Positions 9,014 through 17,070 of a stretch of 64,000 nt of DNA are shown one piece after another. Every line of letters begins with the position of its first letter. Position 1 is the first letter of the stretch. The DNA is from Phycisphaeraceae bacterium (GTDB taxonomy: Bacteria > Planctomycetota > Phycisphaerae > Phycisphaerales > UBA1924): the NCBI GenBank assembly GCA_019636615.1, contig JAHBXF010000001.1:248001-312000 (forward strand), in the 5' to 3' direction. A model generated the notes under the pieces. It worked only from the letters and a program-made list of their open reading frames with translations. It was not told where the DNA came from and ran no database searches. The position numbers were made by a program, and so were the translations under genes.

Positions 9014-9556
9014 ATGACCGCCCCCACACCCCACAGCGCGCCCGCGCGCGAGTATGCAGCGCTCCTTGAGCGGCACCACCTCTCCCCCGCACACCCGCCG
9101 CCGCCGGTGAGCGCGGGCAACCGCGAGACGGCGATGCGCCGCGCGATCGATCTTCTCTGGGGCGCGCTGGGCAGTTCGGGCATGTCCTGGATCGGCTTCT
9201 ATCAGCGCCCCCGCGGCACCGACGAGATGGTGCTGGTGTGCCGCGAGCCGAAGCCCGCCTGTTCACCCATCGGCCTTCACGGCATGTGCGGCCGCTGCTG
9301 CCTGTCTCGCCGGCCGATCATCATCCACGACGTGCGCACGCTGGGCGATGGCTACATCGCCTGCGACCCCAAAGACCTCTCAGAGGCCGTGGTGCCGCTG
9401 ATCAACCCGGACGGTTCGTGCGATGCGGTGCTCGACGCCGACAGTTACCACGTCGGCGCCTTCGGCCCGGGCGACGCCGCGGGCATGACGCTCGTGCTCA
9501 TCGCGCTGGGCCTTACCGATCCCAGCGCCCTCGCGCTGCACCCCGAACTGCTCTGA
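9014..9556 (+). CDS. GAF protein, free Met-R-sulfoxide reductase-like
   Basis: 180 residues, one GAF domain. Segments SWIGFYQRP, PACSPIGLHGMCGRC, GYIACDPKDLSEAVVPL and AVLDADS match the fRMsr family, which reduces free methionine-(R)-sulfoxide. All three family Cys positions can be placed: PAC, GMC and IACD. The gap between the first two is 9 residues here, one shorter than I recall for the E. coli protein, and an extra Cys (GRCC) is present. The first ~40 residues are Pro/Ala-rich and not conserved. It could be a diverged fRMsr or a non-catalytic GAF sensor. Confidence 0.65.
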   Translation: MTAPTPHSAPAREYAALLERHHLSPAHPPPPVSAGNRETAMRRAIDLLWGALGSSGMSWIGFYQRPRGTDEMVLVCREPKPACSPIGLHGMCGRCCLSRRPIIIHDVRTLGDGYIACDPKDLSEAVVPLINPDGSCDAVLDADSYHVGAFGPGDAAGMTLVLIALGLTDPSALALHPELL

Positions 9557-9565
9557 AACCACGCC

Positions 9566-9592
9566 GCGCGCCCGCGACGCGCAAGGGCGCGC
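9566..9592. terminator. hairpin between convergent genes
   Basis: GCGCGCCC (9566-9573) pairs with GGGCGCGC (9585-9592) across an 11-nt loop, between the convergent GAF and pseudouridine synthase genes. It has no T-tract on either strand. Confidence 0.4.
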
Positions 9593-9606
9593 ACGGCCCC
9601 GGCGCG

Positions 9607-10263
9607 TCAGAACGGCGCGGGGCTGACAAACGCCACCCTGCGCCCCGTCGCAGGATCGTGAAACGAGAGTTCGCAGGCGTGCAGCATCAGGCGCGGCGCA
9701 TCGGGTGTGATGCCGCGCCCGTACAGAACATCGCCCAGGATCGGCGCGCCCAGGCCCCCCTGCTCAACCGGCGTCGCGGCGTGCACGCGCAGTTGGTGCG
9801 CACGCCCCGTGACGGGCTCGAATCGGATGCGCGTTCGGTCGATCTCTCTGGCCAGCACCCGGAAGCGCGTGAGCGCAGCGCGCCCGTGCACGTGATCCAC
9901 AATCTGGATTGGCCTCCGATCGATGTCCGCGCGCACGGGCAGGTTCACCTCGCCCGTGTCATGCGGAATGATGCCGTCGAGCAGCGCCACGTAGGCCTTC
10001 TCGGGCGTGCGCTGCTCGAACTGCATGGAGAGCGAACGCTGGGCCGCGGGCGTGAGGCCGACGACGAGCAGCCCGCTGGTTTCCATATCCAAGCGGTGAA
10101 CAACCATGGGCCCGGTGGCGAGAGGGAAGAGCGTGCGTGCGCGCGAGACGACGCAGTCTTGCTTGTGCGGGCCCTTGCCGGGGACGCTGAGCAGGCCCGA
10201 GGGTTTCTCGACCACCGCGTATTCGGCCGTTGCGCACACCACGCTCAATCCCTCGCCGCTCAT
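9607..10263 (-). CDS. RluA-family RNA pseudouridine synthase
   Basis: 218 residues. The opening AVVEKPSGLLSVPG and the catalytic motif VHRLDMETSGLLVV (with its Asp) are the RluA-family hallmarks. They are followed by KAYVALLDG, TGRAHQLRVH and the C-terminal LMLHACEL. The protein is short and has no S4 domain, so the target is likely tRNA or a specific rRNA site as in RluA. It isomerises uridine to pseudouridine. The ATG overlaps the stop of the upstream membrane-protein gene as ATGA (10260-10263). Confidence 0.9.
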   Translation of the reverse strand: MSGEGLSVVCATAEYAVVEKPSGLLSVPGKGPHKQDCVVSRARTLFPLATGPMVVHRLDMETSGLLVVGLTPAAQRSLSMQFEQRTPEKAYVALLDGIIPHDTGEVNLPVRADIDRRPIQIVDHVHGRAALTRFRVLAREIDRTRIRFEPVTGRAHQLRVHAATPVEQGGLGAPILGDVLYGRGITPDAPRLMLHACELSFHDPATGRRVAFVSPAPF

Positions 10264-11498
10264 GCCGCGCCGCCCCAGCCCAGGCCGCACTCGGGGCAGC
10301 GATCGACATTCGGCGTGGGGCTCAGGTCATACCCGCAGCCGGGGCAGTGCCCCGCCAGCAGCCGGCGGCGGCGGCGGCCGAACGGCGCGAGATAGATCAT
10401 CGGCCCCAGAAGGAACGCGCCCACCGTGCCGCACCAGACGAGCGCCCAGAACGTTCCTTCGGCGCAGTAGCAACTGGTCTTGCGACGCACCATCACATCA
10501 AAGGGAATGATCACGATGACTTCGACCACGGTGCCCACAAAGAGCCGGGAGGCGATTCGCTGCAGCGCGTTCTCGCGCGGCCTGCCTTTGATATACGCCC
10601 ACAGCAGCGGCGTTGACACACCCCACACGCCCAGCACCACCGCCGTCATGGCGTACACGAAGATGTTCGTGAAGTCTGAATCAAAGACGCCGACCTTCAG
10701 CCACGCGGTGAACAGGTCCCACATCGACGAGGCCAGAAAGAGAGCCCCCCCGGCCAGGGCCGCGCACATCGCCCCCGCGATGAGCACGCTGAGTTTGAGG
10801 GGCATGCCGTCGCGGCAGCGATGCCTGAGCATCAGAATGACCACGGCCCCGATACTCAGCCACGCCACGCCAAAGACCATGATGGTCTGACGGAACGAGA
10901 GTTCGAAGACATCACTCATGATCGGGAAAACCACGGTGACGAGCGCCCACGCCGGCAGCGTCACCAGCATGCTCACCGAAAGGCCCCCGGCGATGAGCCT
11001 CGCCCACGACGGGCGAGAACCGGGCACCACCTCTGGGCGGGGCACGGGCGACAGAAAGCCGGCTTGCAGCGCGACAAGACCACCCCACATGATCAGAACA
11101 ATCAGCCGCTCTTCGGCGTCGTAGAGCCGCTCCCAGAACCGCAGAGAATCCAGACTGCCCCCCGTGAAGATCACCTCCGCCATCATCGACACAACCACGA
11201 ACTGCACCGCCCAGTAAAGCCCGATGGCCCAGAAGCGCGGCGAGACGCGAACACGCGCCCCCTCAAGACGCGCCGCGAGCGGCACGGAACTGCCCGTCGG
11301 GACCTCAGTAGCCCGGGTGGCACAGGCGTCCAGACTGTGCGAATCCGCAGGGTTTCTCGGTGCAATCAGGCACGCGCTCAGGTCGGACTTCGATTGTGCT
11401 GGGGTGCCTGTCGGCTGTGGCGCTCGGCGCGGCCTAGCCTCAGCCTGGGGCTCGGGCTCGGGCAGTGCGCTGCTGGTGCTGGATTGCTCTTCGCCCAT
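10260..11498 (-). CDS. multi-pass membrane protein, C-terminal zinc ribbon
   Basis: 412 residues, not a family I can name. The first ~80 residues are hydrophilic, rich in Pro/Ala/Glu. About seven hydrophobic segments follow, then a basic turn (FGRRRRRLL) and a zinc-ribbon tail HCPGCGYDLS...DRCPECG with four Cys, a tail common in planctomycete membrane proteins. ATG 11498 is preferred over GTG 11510. Codons for about residues 27-58 coincide with a dispersed DNA repeat (11327-11418), so the true N-terminus may be shorter and start near the first helix. It is translationally coupled to the pseudouridine synthase gene. Confidence 0.65.
   Translation of the reverse strand: MGEEQSSTSSALPEPEPQAEARPRRAPQPTGTPAQSKSDLSACLIAPRNPADSHSLDACATRATEVPTGSSVPLAARLEGARVRVSPRFWAIGLYWAVQFVVVSMMAEVIFTGGSLDSLRFWERLYDAEERLIVLIMWGGLVALQAGFLSPVPRPEVVPGSRPSWARLIAGGLSVSMLVTLPAWALVTVVFPIMSDVFELSFRQTIMVFGVAWLSIGAVVILMLRHRCRDGMPLKLSVLIAGAMCAALAGGALFLASSMWDLFTAWLKVGVFDSDFTNIFVYAMTAVVLGVWGVSTPLLWAYIKGRPRENALQRIASRLFVGTVVEVIVIIPFDVMVRRKTSCYCAEGTFWALVWCGTVGAFLLGPMIYLAPFGRRRRRLLAGHCPGCGYDLSPTPNVDRCPECGLGWGGAA
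11327..11418. repeat. dispersed repeat, copy A
   Basis: About 90 bp, roughly three quarters identical by eye to 60547-60636. The shared core is GGCACAGGCGTC, then CTGTGCGA, GTTTCTCG and GGTCGGACTT in the same order. This copy lies inside the N-terminal part of the membrane-protein gene. Similar GGCACAGGCGTC repeats are, from memory, common between genes in planctomycetes. Confidence 0.6.
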
Positions 11499-11674
11499 GT
11501 GATGCCTCACCCGCCACCCCCACCGCTTTCAGTGGGCACCCTCGCGAGCGCCGCGAGAGTGTACAGGCATCACCGCCGCCAAGGTGCTGAACATCAGCAC
11601 CGCGAGTTGGGGGTGCGCAAACCCGCCGCGACGCCCTCGCGTGCGCTCTCAACCACCCCTCGTTGCCCGGGGGC

Positions 11675-11699
11675 CGTGGCATGGCCTTGCCATGCCACG
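11675..11699. repeat. perfect 10-bp hairpin downstream of ankyrin gene
   Basis: Arms 11675-11684 and 11690-11699 (CGTGGCATGG / CCATGCCACG) with a 5-nt loop. It starts 13 nt past the ankyrin gene stop on the minus strand, so it may end that transcript, but it lacks a T-tract. A second hairpin (8 bp, 3-nt loop) lies at 11583-11601. Confidence 0.5.
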
Positions 11700-11711
11700 C
11701 CTGTGCTGCTC

Positions 11712-12653
11712 TCACTCAAACAACTTCAACACCGCACGCCCTGCCTCGTCGTCACGGTTCTTCGCCCAGTCCGCCGCACTCCGCCCTTCGCGGTCGCGGG
11801 TGTCGGTCTTGGCGCCGGCCGCCAGCATCGCGGCCACCTTGGCGGCGTCGCCGGTGTCCGCGGCACGCATCAGCGGCGTGACCCCCTGGTTGTCGGCCAG
11901 GTTCACGTCGGCACGGGCGCTGATGAGCGCACCGACGGCCGCCGCGCTCTCTTCGCTCCCCGCCGCGTGGTTCAGCGCGGTCATGCCGTCGGAGTCCTGG
12001 TCGTTCACACTCGCGCCGGCCTCGAGCAGCGCGATGATCTTGTCCGCATCGCCGGCACGCGCGGCCATCATGAGCGCGCTCTGGCCCCACTTGTTCTTGG
12101 CGTTCACGTCGGCACCGTGATCGATCAGAATCTTCATGCTCGCCGCTTCCCCGCGCGACGACGCCATCATCAGCGCGGTCCAGCGGTCGTCGGTGCGTTC
12201 GTCGATGTTGGGCCGGCCTTCAAGAATGGCCTCCACCGTTGCCGGGGTGCCCCACCCCGCGGCGAAGATCAGCGCTGTCGTGCCCTGGCGGCCCCGGGCG
12301 CTCACCTTGGCGCCCGCGCCGAGCAAGGCCCTCACCGCCGCGGGCTCGCCCGAGATCGCCGCGCACATGAGCGGGGTCATGCCCCCCATTTTTCCCGAAG
12401 CATCGCGGACGGCGTCGATCATCGCTCCGGCCCTCACCGCGGCCTCGATGGCGGCGGTGTCGCCCCTCTCCGCGGCCTCGTGCAGGTTGGCCGTGGCGAT
12501 GCCCGCCGGGCCCCGGGGCGGGGCCACAGCGGCGGCGCTCGCGGCGGGCGCCTCGGGCGTGAGTTGGTTGATCGAGTAAAAGAGCACCGCGCCCAGAACG
12601 ATCAGCCCCACCACCACCACACCGAACGAAACGCCACGATTGGTCTGCGCCAT
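11712..12653 (-). CDS. membrane-anchored ankyrin-repeat protein
   Basis: 313 residues. A short cytoplasmic start, one transmembrane helix (about residues 10-28) and an Ala/Pro linker are followed by about seven ankyrin repeats filling the rest: for example ANLHEAAERGDTAAIEAAV, then GMTPLMCAAISGEPAAVRAL. The repeats should face outside the cytoplasm and bind protein partners, which are unknown. GGAGG lies 6 nt before ATG 12653, which fixes the start although the frame is open further. Confidence 0.85.
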   Translation of the reverse strand: MAQTNRGVSFGVVVVGLIVLGAVLFYSINQLTPEAPAASAAAVAPPRGPAGIATANLHEAAERGDTAAIEAAVRAGAMIDAVRDASGKMGGMTPLMCAAISGEPAAVRALLGAGAKVSARGRQGTTALIFAAGWGTPATVEAILEGRPNIDERTDDRWTALMMASSRGEAASMKILIDHGADVNAKNKWGQSALMMAARAGDADKIIALLEAGASVNDQDSDGMTALNHAAGSEESAAAVGALISARADVNLADNQGVTPLMRAADTGDAAKVAAMLAAGAKTDTRDREGRSAADWAKNRDDEAGRAVLKLFE

Positions 12654-12743
12654 GTGTTGCCTCCTGTCGTGCCCGCGGCCCGTCGCGCCGGGCGTATCTG
12701 CACCCGGCCACGATAGCACACCACCGGGCGGCCGTGCTCACCG

Positions 12744-12749
12744 TACGAT
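12744..12749 (+). promoter_or_regulatory. leaderless-type -10 box (TACGAT) for ubiA-like gene
   Basis: TACGAT ends 8 nt before ATG 12758. No Shine-Dalgarno or -35 was seen. Confidence 0.4.
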
Positions 12750-12757
12750 GCCTGCCC

Positions 12758-13723
12758 ATGCAGCAGGCCGTGCCCCAAGCCCCCCCGGGGGAACCCATCA
12801 ACGCCGACACCCGGGCACGCGCCGGCGCGGCGGCGCTCATCGCGGCGGATATCAAACTTGCGCACTCGGTCTTTGCCCTTCCCTTCGCGGTGCTGGCGGT
12901 GTTTCTGGCCGCGCGACCCGGCGGCGACGGCTGGGCGGGGTGGCCCACGCTGTGGGGAAAACTCTCGCTGGTGGTGGTGTGCATGGTGGCGGCGCGAACC
13001 TGGGCGATGCTGGTCAACCGCCTGGCAGACCGGGACATCGACGCGCAGAACCAGCGCACCAGCCGGCGCGTCTTCGCCTCTGGCGCGCTGCCCGTGCGCA
13101 CCGGCGTAGCGGCGCTGGCGCTCTCGGCTCTGGTCTTCGCGGCGGGTGCGGGCCTCTTCTGGCCGCTCTTTGGCAACCCCTGGCCGCTCATGCTGTGCGC
13201 GCCCGTGCTGGCGTGGATCGGGCTTTACTCGTTCACCAAGCGCTTCACCGCGCTGTGCCACGTCTTTCTCGGGGGCGCGCTCGCGGCCTCGCCGCTGGCG
13301 GCGGCCATCGCGATCGATCCCGACTCGCTGGCTCGCACGCCCTCGCTCTGGTGCATCAGCGGGTTCGTGCTGCTGTGGGTGGCGGGGTTCGACATCATCT
13401 ATGCGCTGCAGGATGAAGAGTTTGACCGCGGCCGCGGGCTGCACAGCATCCCCGCCGCGCTGGGCTGGGCGCGGGCGGTGTGGGTGAGCCGCGCGATGCA
13501 CGCGGGCGCGTTCGCGCTGCTCGTGCTGTCGTGGCGGCTCGAACCGGCCTTCGGCCTTGTCTTTGCCTGTGCCGGGGCGCTGGTGGCGGCGCTGCTCGTG
13601 GCCGAGCATGTGGTGCTGGCGCGTCGCGGCCGCGCGGGCATTCCCATGGCGTTTTTCACGCTCAACGGGGTTGTGAGTTGCCTGCTGGGCGCTTTGGGAT
13701 CGTTCGATGTGCTGATGCCCTGA
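12758..13723 (+). CDS. UbiA-family prenyltransferase (menaquinone MqnP/UbiA-like)
   Basis: 321 residues, about eight helices. It attaches a polyprenyl chain to an aromatic quinone precursor at the membrane. The two Asp-rich motifs are present: NRLADRDIDAQNQRTSRR in the first half and DIIYALQDEEFDRGRGLHS in the second. This form is seen in 4-hydroxybenzoate polyprenyltransferases and in the MqnP type used with the futalosine menaquinone route. No other quinone gene lies nearby, so the substrate stays open. Confidence 0.85.
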   Translation: MQQAVPQAPPGEPINADTRARAGAAALIAADIKLAHSVFALPFAVLAVFLAARPGGDGWAGWPTLWGKLSLVVVCMVAARTWAMLVNRLADRDIDAQNQRTSRRVFASGALPVRTGVAALALSALVFAAGAGLFWPLFGNPWPLMLCAPVLAWIGLYSFTKRFTALCHVFLGGALAASPLAAAIAIDPDSLARTPSLWCISGFVLLWVAGFDIIYALQDEEFDRGRGLHSIPAALGWARAVWVSRAMHAGAFALLVLSWRLEPAFGLVFACAGALVAALLVAEHVVLARRGRAGIPMAFFTLNGVVSCLLGALGSFDVLMP

Positions 13724-13850
13724 CAGGCACCCAAGGTTCTGCGAACATCGACGGGCAGAATCGGACCCAGCGATCTCCCGGGCATGCACGAATATCTATC
13801 GAACATCGAAAAAAAACCGACACGCCGCGCCCAAAGTTCGGGGAAAAGTC

Positions 13851-13879
13851 TTGCTTTGTCGGACAGGTCCCTGTATTTG
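13851..13879 (+). promoter_or_regulatory. promoter of first dockerin protease
   Basis: -35 TTGCTT (13851-13856), 17-nt spacer, -10 TATTTG (13874-13879), 121 nt before the ATG. The spacing and position match the promoters of the two following family members. Confidence 0.5.
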
Positions 13880-14000
13880 TAGACACGAGGGAATATTCAC
13901 CTCGCGAGGGTCTGAAGCGACCGCCGGTGCTCAGTGCGCCGGGTTGTTTGGCCTTTGGCCCGCCCCGGGTGCTCCACAACAGAGACTAGGGAGAAAAGAC

Positions 14001-16682
14001 ATGAAGACACGATTGAACGCAAGGGTCACGCTACCGACACTGCTCGCCGCCGCCGGCGTGGCCATGGGAGCGCCCCCCTCACCCGCCCCGCAGGCCGACT
14101 CCATGCTCGTGCCCGTGCCCATGCTGCGCGCCCAGAACTCGCTGCAACTGAGCGAACTGCCCGCGCTGCTCGACGACTTCGGGCCCGAGGGCGCCAAGAT
14201 CGAGACCATCCCGCTCGAAGAGATCGTGCCCGCGATGTGCTTCGACCCCGACAACCCCCCGCCCCCCGAAGTCATCGCCGAGTACAACGCCGCGATGCAG
14301 GGCTATATGTCGCGCTACAACATCAACAACCGCTGGAGCGGCACCACCGGCAGCCCCATCACCCTCACGTGGAGTTTCGTGCCAGACGGGCTGCTGATCA
14401 GCGCCGGCGTCAGCGGCGAGTCGCCCGGGCCGAGCGTTCTCTTCGCGCAGATGGATGCCAAGTTCGGCGGCATCGCCAACCGCAACGTCTGGATCAGCGT
14501 CTTCCAGCAGTCCTTCGACCGCTGGGCGCAACTCAGCGGCGTCACCTACACCCGCGTCACCGCCAGCGGCGTGCCCTGGGACGACGGCGCGGCGTGGGGC
14601 TCTTTCAGCAGTTCCACGCGCGGCATCATCCGCATCGCCGGCAAAAACATCGACGGCGCGAGCGGTGTCCTTGCGTACAACTATTACCCAAGCACGACCA
14701 ACGGCATCGGCGGCGACATGGTGATGGACACCAGCGAGAACTGGGGCAGCACCACCAACAACTACCGCTTCATGCGCAACGTCGTCACCCACGAACTCGG
14801 CCACGGCCTGGGCTTCTTCCACGTCTGCCCCGCCAACGCCACCAAACTCATGGAGCCCTTCCTCTCCACCGCCTACGACGGCCCACGCCACGACGACCTG
14901 CGCGCCGTGACCTTCAACTACGGCGATCGGTTCGAGCCCAACAACACATCCGGCGCGGCGACCGTGCTCGCCACCACATCCGTCGGGTCCACCATCTCCC
15001 CCGGCACCGTGCCCACCCCGGCCATCCCCGACGGGTCTCTCCTGGCACTCTCCAACAGCAGCGACGAGGACTGGTTCCGTTCCTCCGTCACCGCACCACG
15101 CCTGGCCAACATCGTGGTCTCACCCGCGGGCCTCACGTACGACAGTTCAACGCAGAACTCCAACGGCTCGTGCAACAGCGGCAACAACGTCAACTCGCTC
15201 AACTTCGCCAACCTCGCCCTCGAAGTGCGCGCTTCCGACGGCACCACCGTGTGGCGCAGCGCGAACGCCACCGGCATCGGCGGCACCGAAACCATCAACG
15301 GCGTGCTGCTTTCACCCCCGGGCAACTACTTCGTCCGCGTCTCGTCGACGAACACCTTCAGCCAGTCGCAACTCTACAACCTGACGATCAGCAGCGTCAC
15401 CACGCCCACCCTCACCGCCAGCCAGGGAACCAGCACCACCGCCGTGCAACTCGCCTGGACGGCAGTGCCCAGCGCCACCGAATACGCCATCTTCCGCGGC
15501 ACCACCAACAGCCGCGCCGCGGCCTCCTTCCTCATCGCCCTCGCCCCCGCGAGCACCACGCACAACGACATCACCGCTGTCGCCGGCACCACCTACTTCT
15601 ACTGGGTTGAAGCCCAGCAGGGCGCGGGCGGCCGCCGTCCATTGGCCGGACCAACCTCGGGCTTCCGCGCGGGCTCGCCCCCGGTCAACAACAACTGCGC
15701 CTCGGCCATCCCGCTCACGCTGGGCGCTGCCTACGACGGCTCGAATGTCAACGCCACCACGCAGGGCGTTGCTTCGTGCCGCCCAACCACTTCCGGCGCG
15801 GACGTGTGGCACACCTTCACACCCACCTGCACCGGCAACTACCGCATCGACACCTGCGGCTCGCAGTTTGATGTTGTGCTCTCGGTGCACTCCGCGTGCG
15901 TGGGCACATCGGCCAACACCCTCTTCTGCCAGGACGACGGCAACCTGGGCGGCACGGCCAACTGCCCCAACACCCTTCACCCCGCGATGAATGTCTTCCT
16001 CGAAAGCGGGAACACCTACGTCATCCGCGTGGCGGGCTTTGGATCCACCCCCGCCACCGGCGCCTACCGCATCCTCGTTTCTTCTGTGACACCGGTCAAC
16101 GATCTCTGCGCGAACGCCACGGCAACCATCGACGGTACCTACCCGGTCTCCAACTGCTTCGCCACCACCGACTTCCAGTCTACCAACGCCTGCATCCCCT
16201 CGACGCAGGGGCATAACGACGTCTGGTACCGCTACACCGCGCGCTGCGAGGGCAACGTCACCATCGACACCTGCGACACCAACTACGACACCGTGCTGAT
16301 GGTCTACCCCGCCACCACGTGCCCGGTCGCGGCCACCGTGCCCCTTGCCTGCAACGACGACACCTCAGGCTGCGGCCTGGGCGGCATCCGCGGCTCGCGC
16401 GTGGTCTTCCCCGCCACGCCCGGCCAGCAGTTCCTTGTGCGCGTCGCCGCATGGGCCACCACCAGCCGCGGAGGCGGAACCATCACCTTCGCCTGCCGCC
16501 CCGACTGCTCCCCCTGCGCTGCCGACTACAACCAGGATGGCGGCGTGGACGGGGCCGACGTTGACGCCTTCTTCTCAGATTGGGAGCAGGGCCTGCCCTG
16601 CGCCGACGTGAATGAAGACGGCGGCATCGACGGTTCCGACGTTGATTTCTTCTTCAACGTTTGGGAGAACGGCGGCTGCTGA
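14001..16682 (+). CDS. secreted metzincin protease with FN3 and Gly-Cys dockerin (copy 1)
   Basis: 893 residues. Layout: signal peptide (1-23); a propeptide-like region with the lone Cys80 in MCFDPDNPPPPEV; a matrixin-like catalytic domain with the zinc motif HELGHGLGFFH from His264 and the Met-turn KLMEP; a beta-sandwich; a fibronectin type III-like domain at about 470-550; two related beta domains (DVWHTFTP..., DVWYRYTA...) at about 560-820; and a C-terminal dockerin-like pair of Ca-binding loops (DYNQDGGVDGADVDAFF, DVNEDGGIDGSDVDFFF) ending in Gly-Cys. AGGGAGA precedes the ATG. It is probably exported and held at the surface or in a complex. No cohesin or sorting partner is visible here. 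First of a tandem family. Confidence 0.85.
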   Translation: MKTRLNARVTLPTLLAAAGVAMGAPPSPAPQADSMLVPVPMLRAQNSLQLSELPALLDDFGPEGAKIETIPLEEIVPAMCFDPDNPPPPEVIAEYNAAMQGYMSRYNINNRWSGTTGSPITLTWSFVPDGLLISAGVSGESPGPSVLFAQMDAKFGGIANRNVWISVFQQSFDRWAQLSGVTYTRVTASGVPWDDGAAWGSFSSSTRGIIRIAGKNIDGASGVLAYNYYPSTTNGIGGDMVMDTSENWGSTTNNYRFMRNVVTHELGHGLGFFHVCPANATKLMEPFLSTAYDGPRHDDLRAVTFNYGDRFEPNNTSGAATVLATTSVGSTISPGTVPTPAIPDGSLLALSNSSDEDWFRSSVTAPRLANIVVSPAGLTYDSSTQNSNGSCNSGNNVNSLNFANLALEVRASDGTTVWRSANATGIGGTETINGVLLSPPGNYFVRVSSTNTFSQSQLYNLTISSVTTPTLTASQGTSTTAVQLAWTAVPSATEYAIFRGTTNSRAAASFLIALAPASTTHNDITAVAGTTYFYWVEAQQGAGGRRPLAGPTSGFRAGSPPVNNNCASAIPLTLGAAYDGSNVNATTQGVASCRPTTSGADVWHTFTPTCTGNYRIDTCGSQFDVVLSVHSACVGTSANTLFCQDDGNLGGTANCPNTLHPAMNVFLESGNTYVIRVAGFGSTPATGAYRILVSSVTPVNDLCANATATIDGTYPVSNCFATTDFQSTNACIPSTQGHNDVWYRYTARCEGNVTIDTCDTNYDTVLMVYPATTCPVAATVPLACNDDTSGCGLGGIRGSRVVFPATPGQQFLVRVAAWATTSRGGGTITFACRPDCSPCAADYNQDGGVDGADVDAFFSDWEQGLPCADVNEDGGIDGSDVDFFFNVWENGGC

Positions 16683-16747
16683 TCCCTCCGGCACCCTTCA
16701 CACGCACCCGAACAACCCATGTTCGGGTCGCCCCCTCGCTTTGACGC

Positions 16748-16777
16748 GGGCCCGCCCTCAACCGGCGGGCCCCTTTT
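16748..16777 (+). terminator. intrinsic terminator after copy 1
   Basis: GGGCCCGCC (16748-16756) and GGCGGGCCC (16764-16772) followed by CTTTT, 65 nt past the stop. Nearly the same sequence and distance recur after all four family members. Confidence 0.8.
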
Positions 16778-16917
16778 CTTTGCGGCCTGAGGAGCCCCTC
16801 AAGAGTTATAGGACTTTTTTCCTCGATTGGCGGGAGTCCCAGCGATGTTCGGTGACTCAGAGGCACACATTTGGATATTTCTGCCCACTTGCTCACGCTA
16901 TTTTGACACACTTGGTC

Positions 16918-16946
16918 TTGCAATCCCGCATCAAATTCTGTATGAA
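16918..16946 (+). promoter_or_regulatory. promoter of second dockerin protease
   Basis: -35 TTGCAA (16918-16923), 17-nt spacer, -10 TATGAA (16941-16946), 124 nt before the ATG at 17071. The surrounding 100 bp is clearly more AT-rich than the genes. Confidence 0.55.
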
Positions 16947-17070
16947 TAGATATGGGGCCACCCCTTGCCAGGGTTCAGCCCGTGGGTCAGAGCCGCGCCG
17001 AAGTATTGGTAGTGTTTTGTTTGTGCCGACAGAGTTCGTACAGATTCCAATCAGACCAGGGAGAAACCAG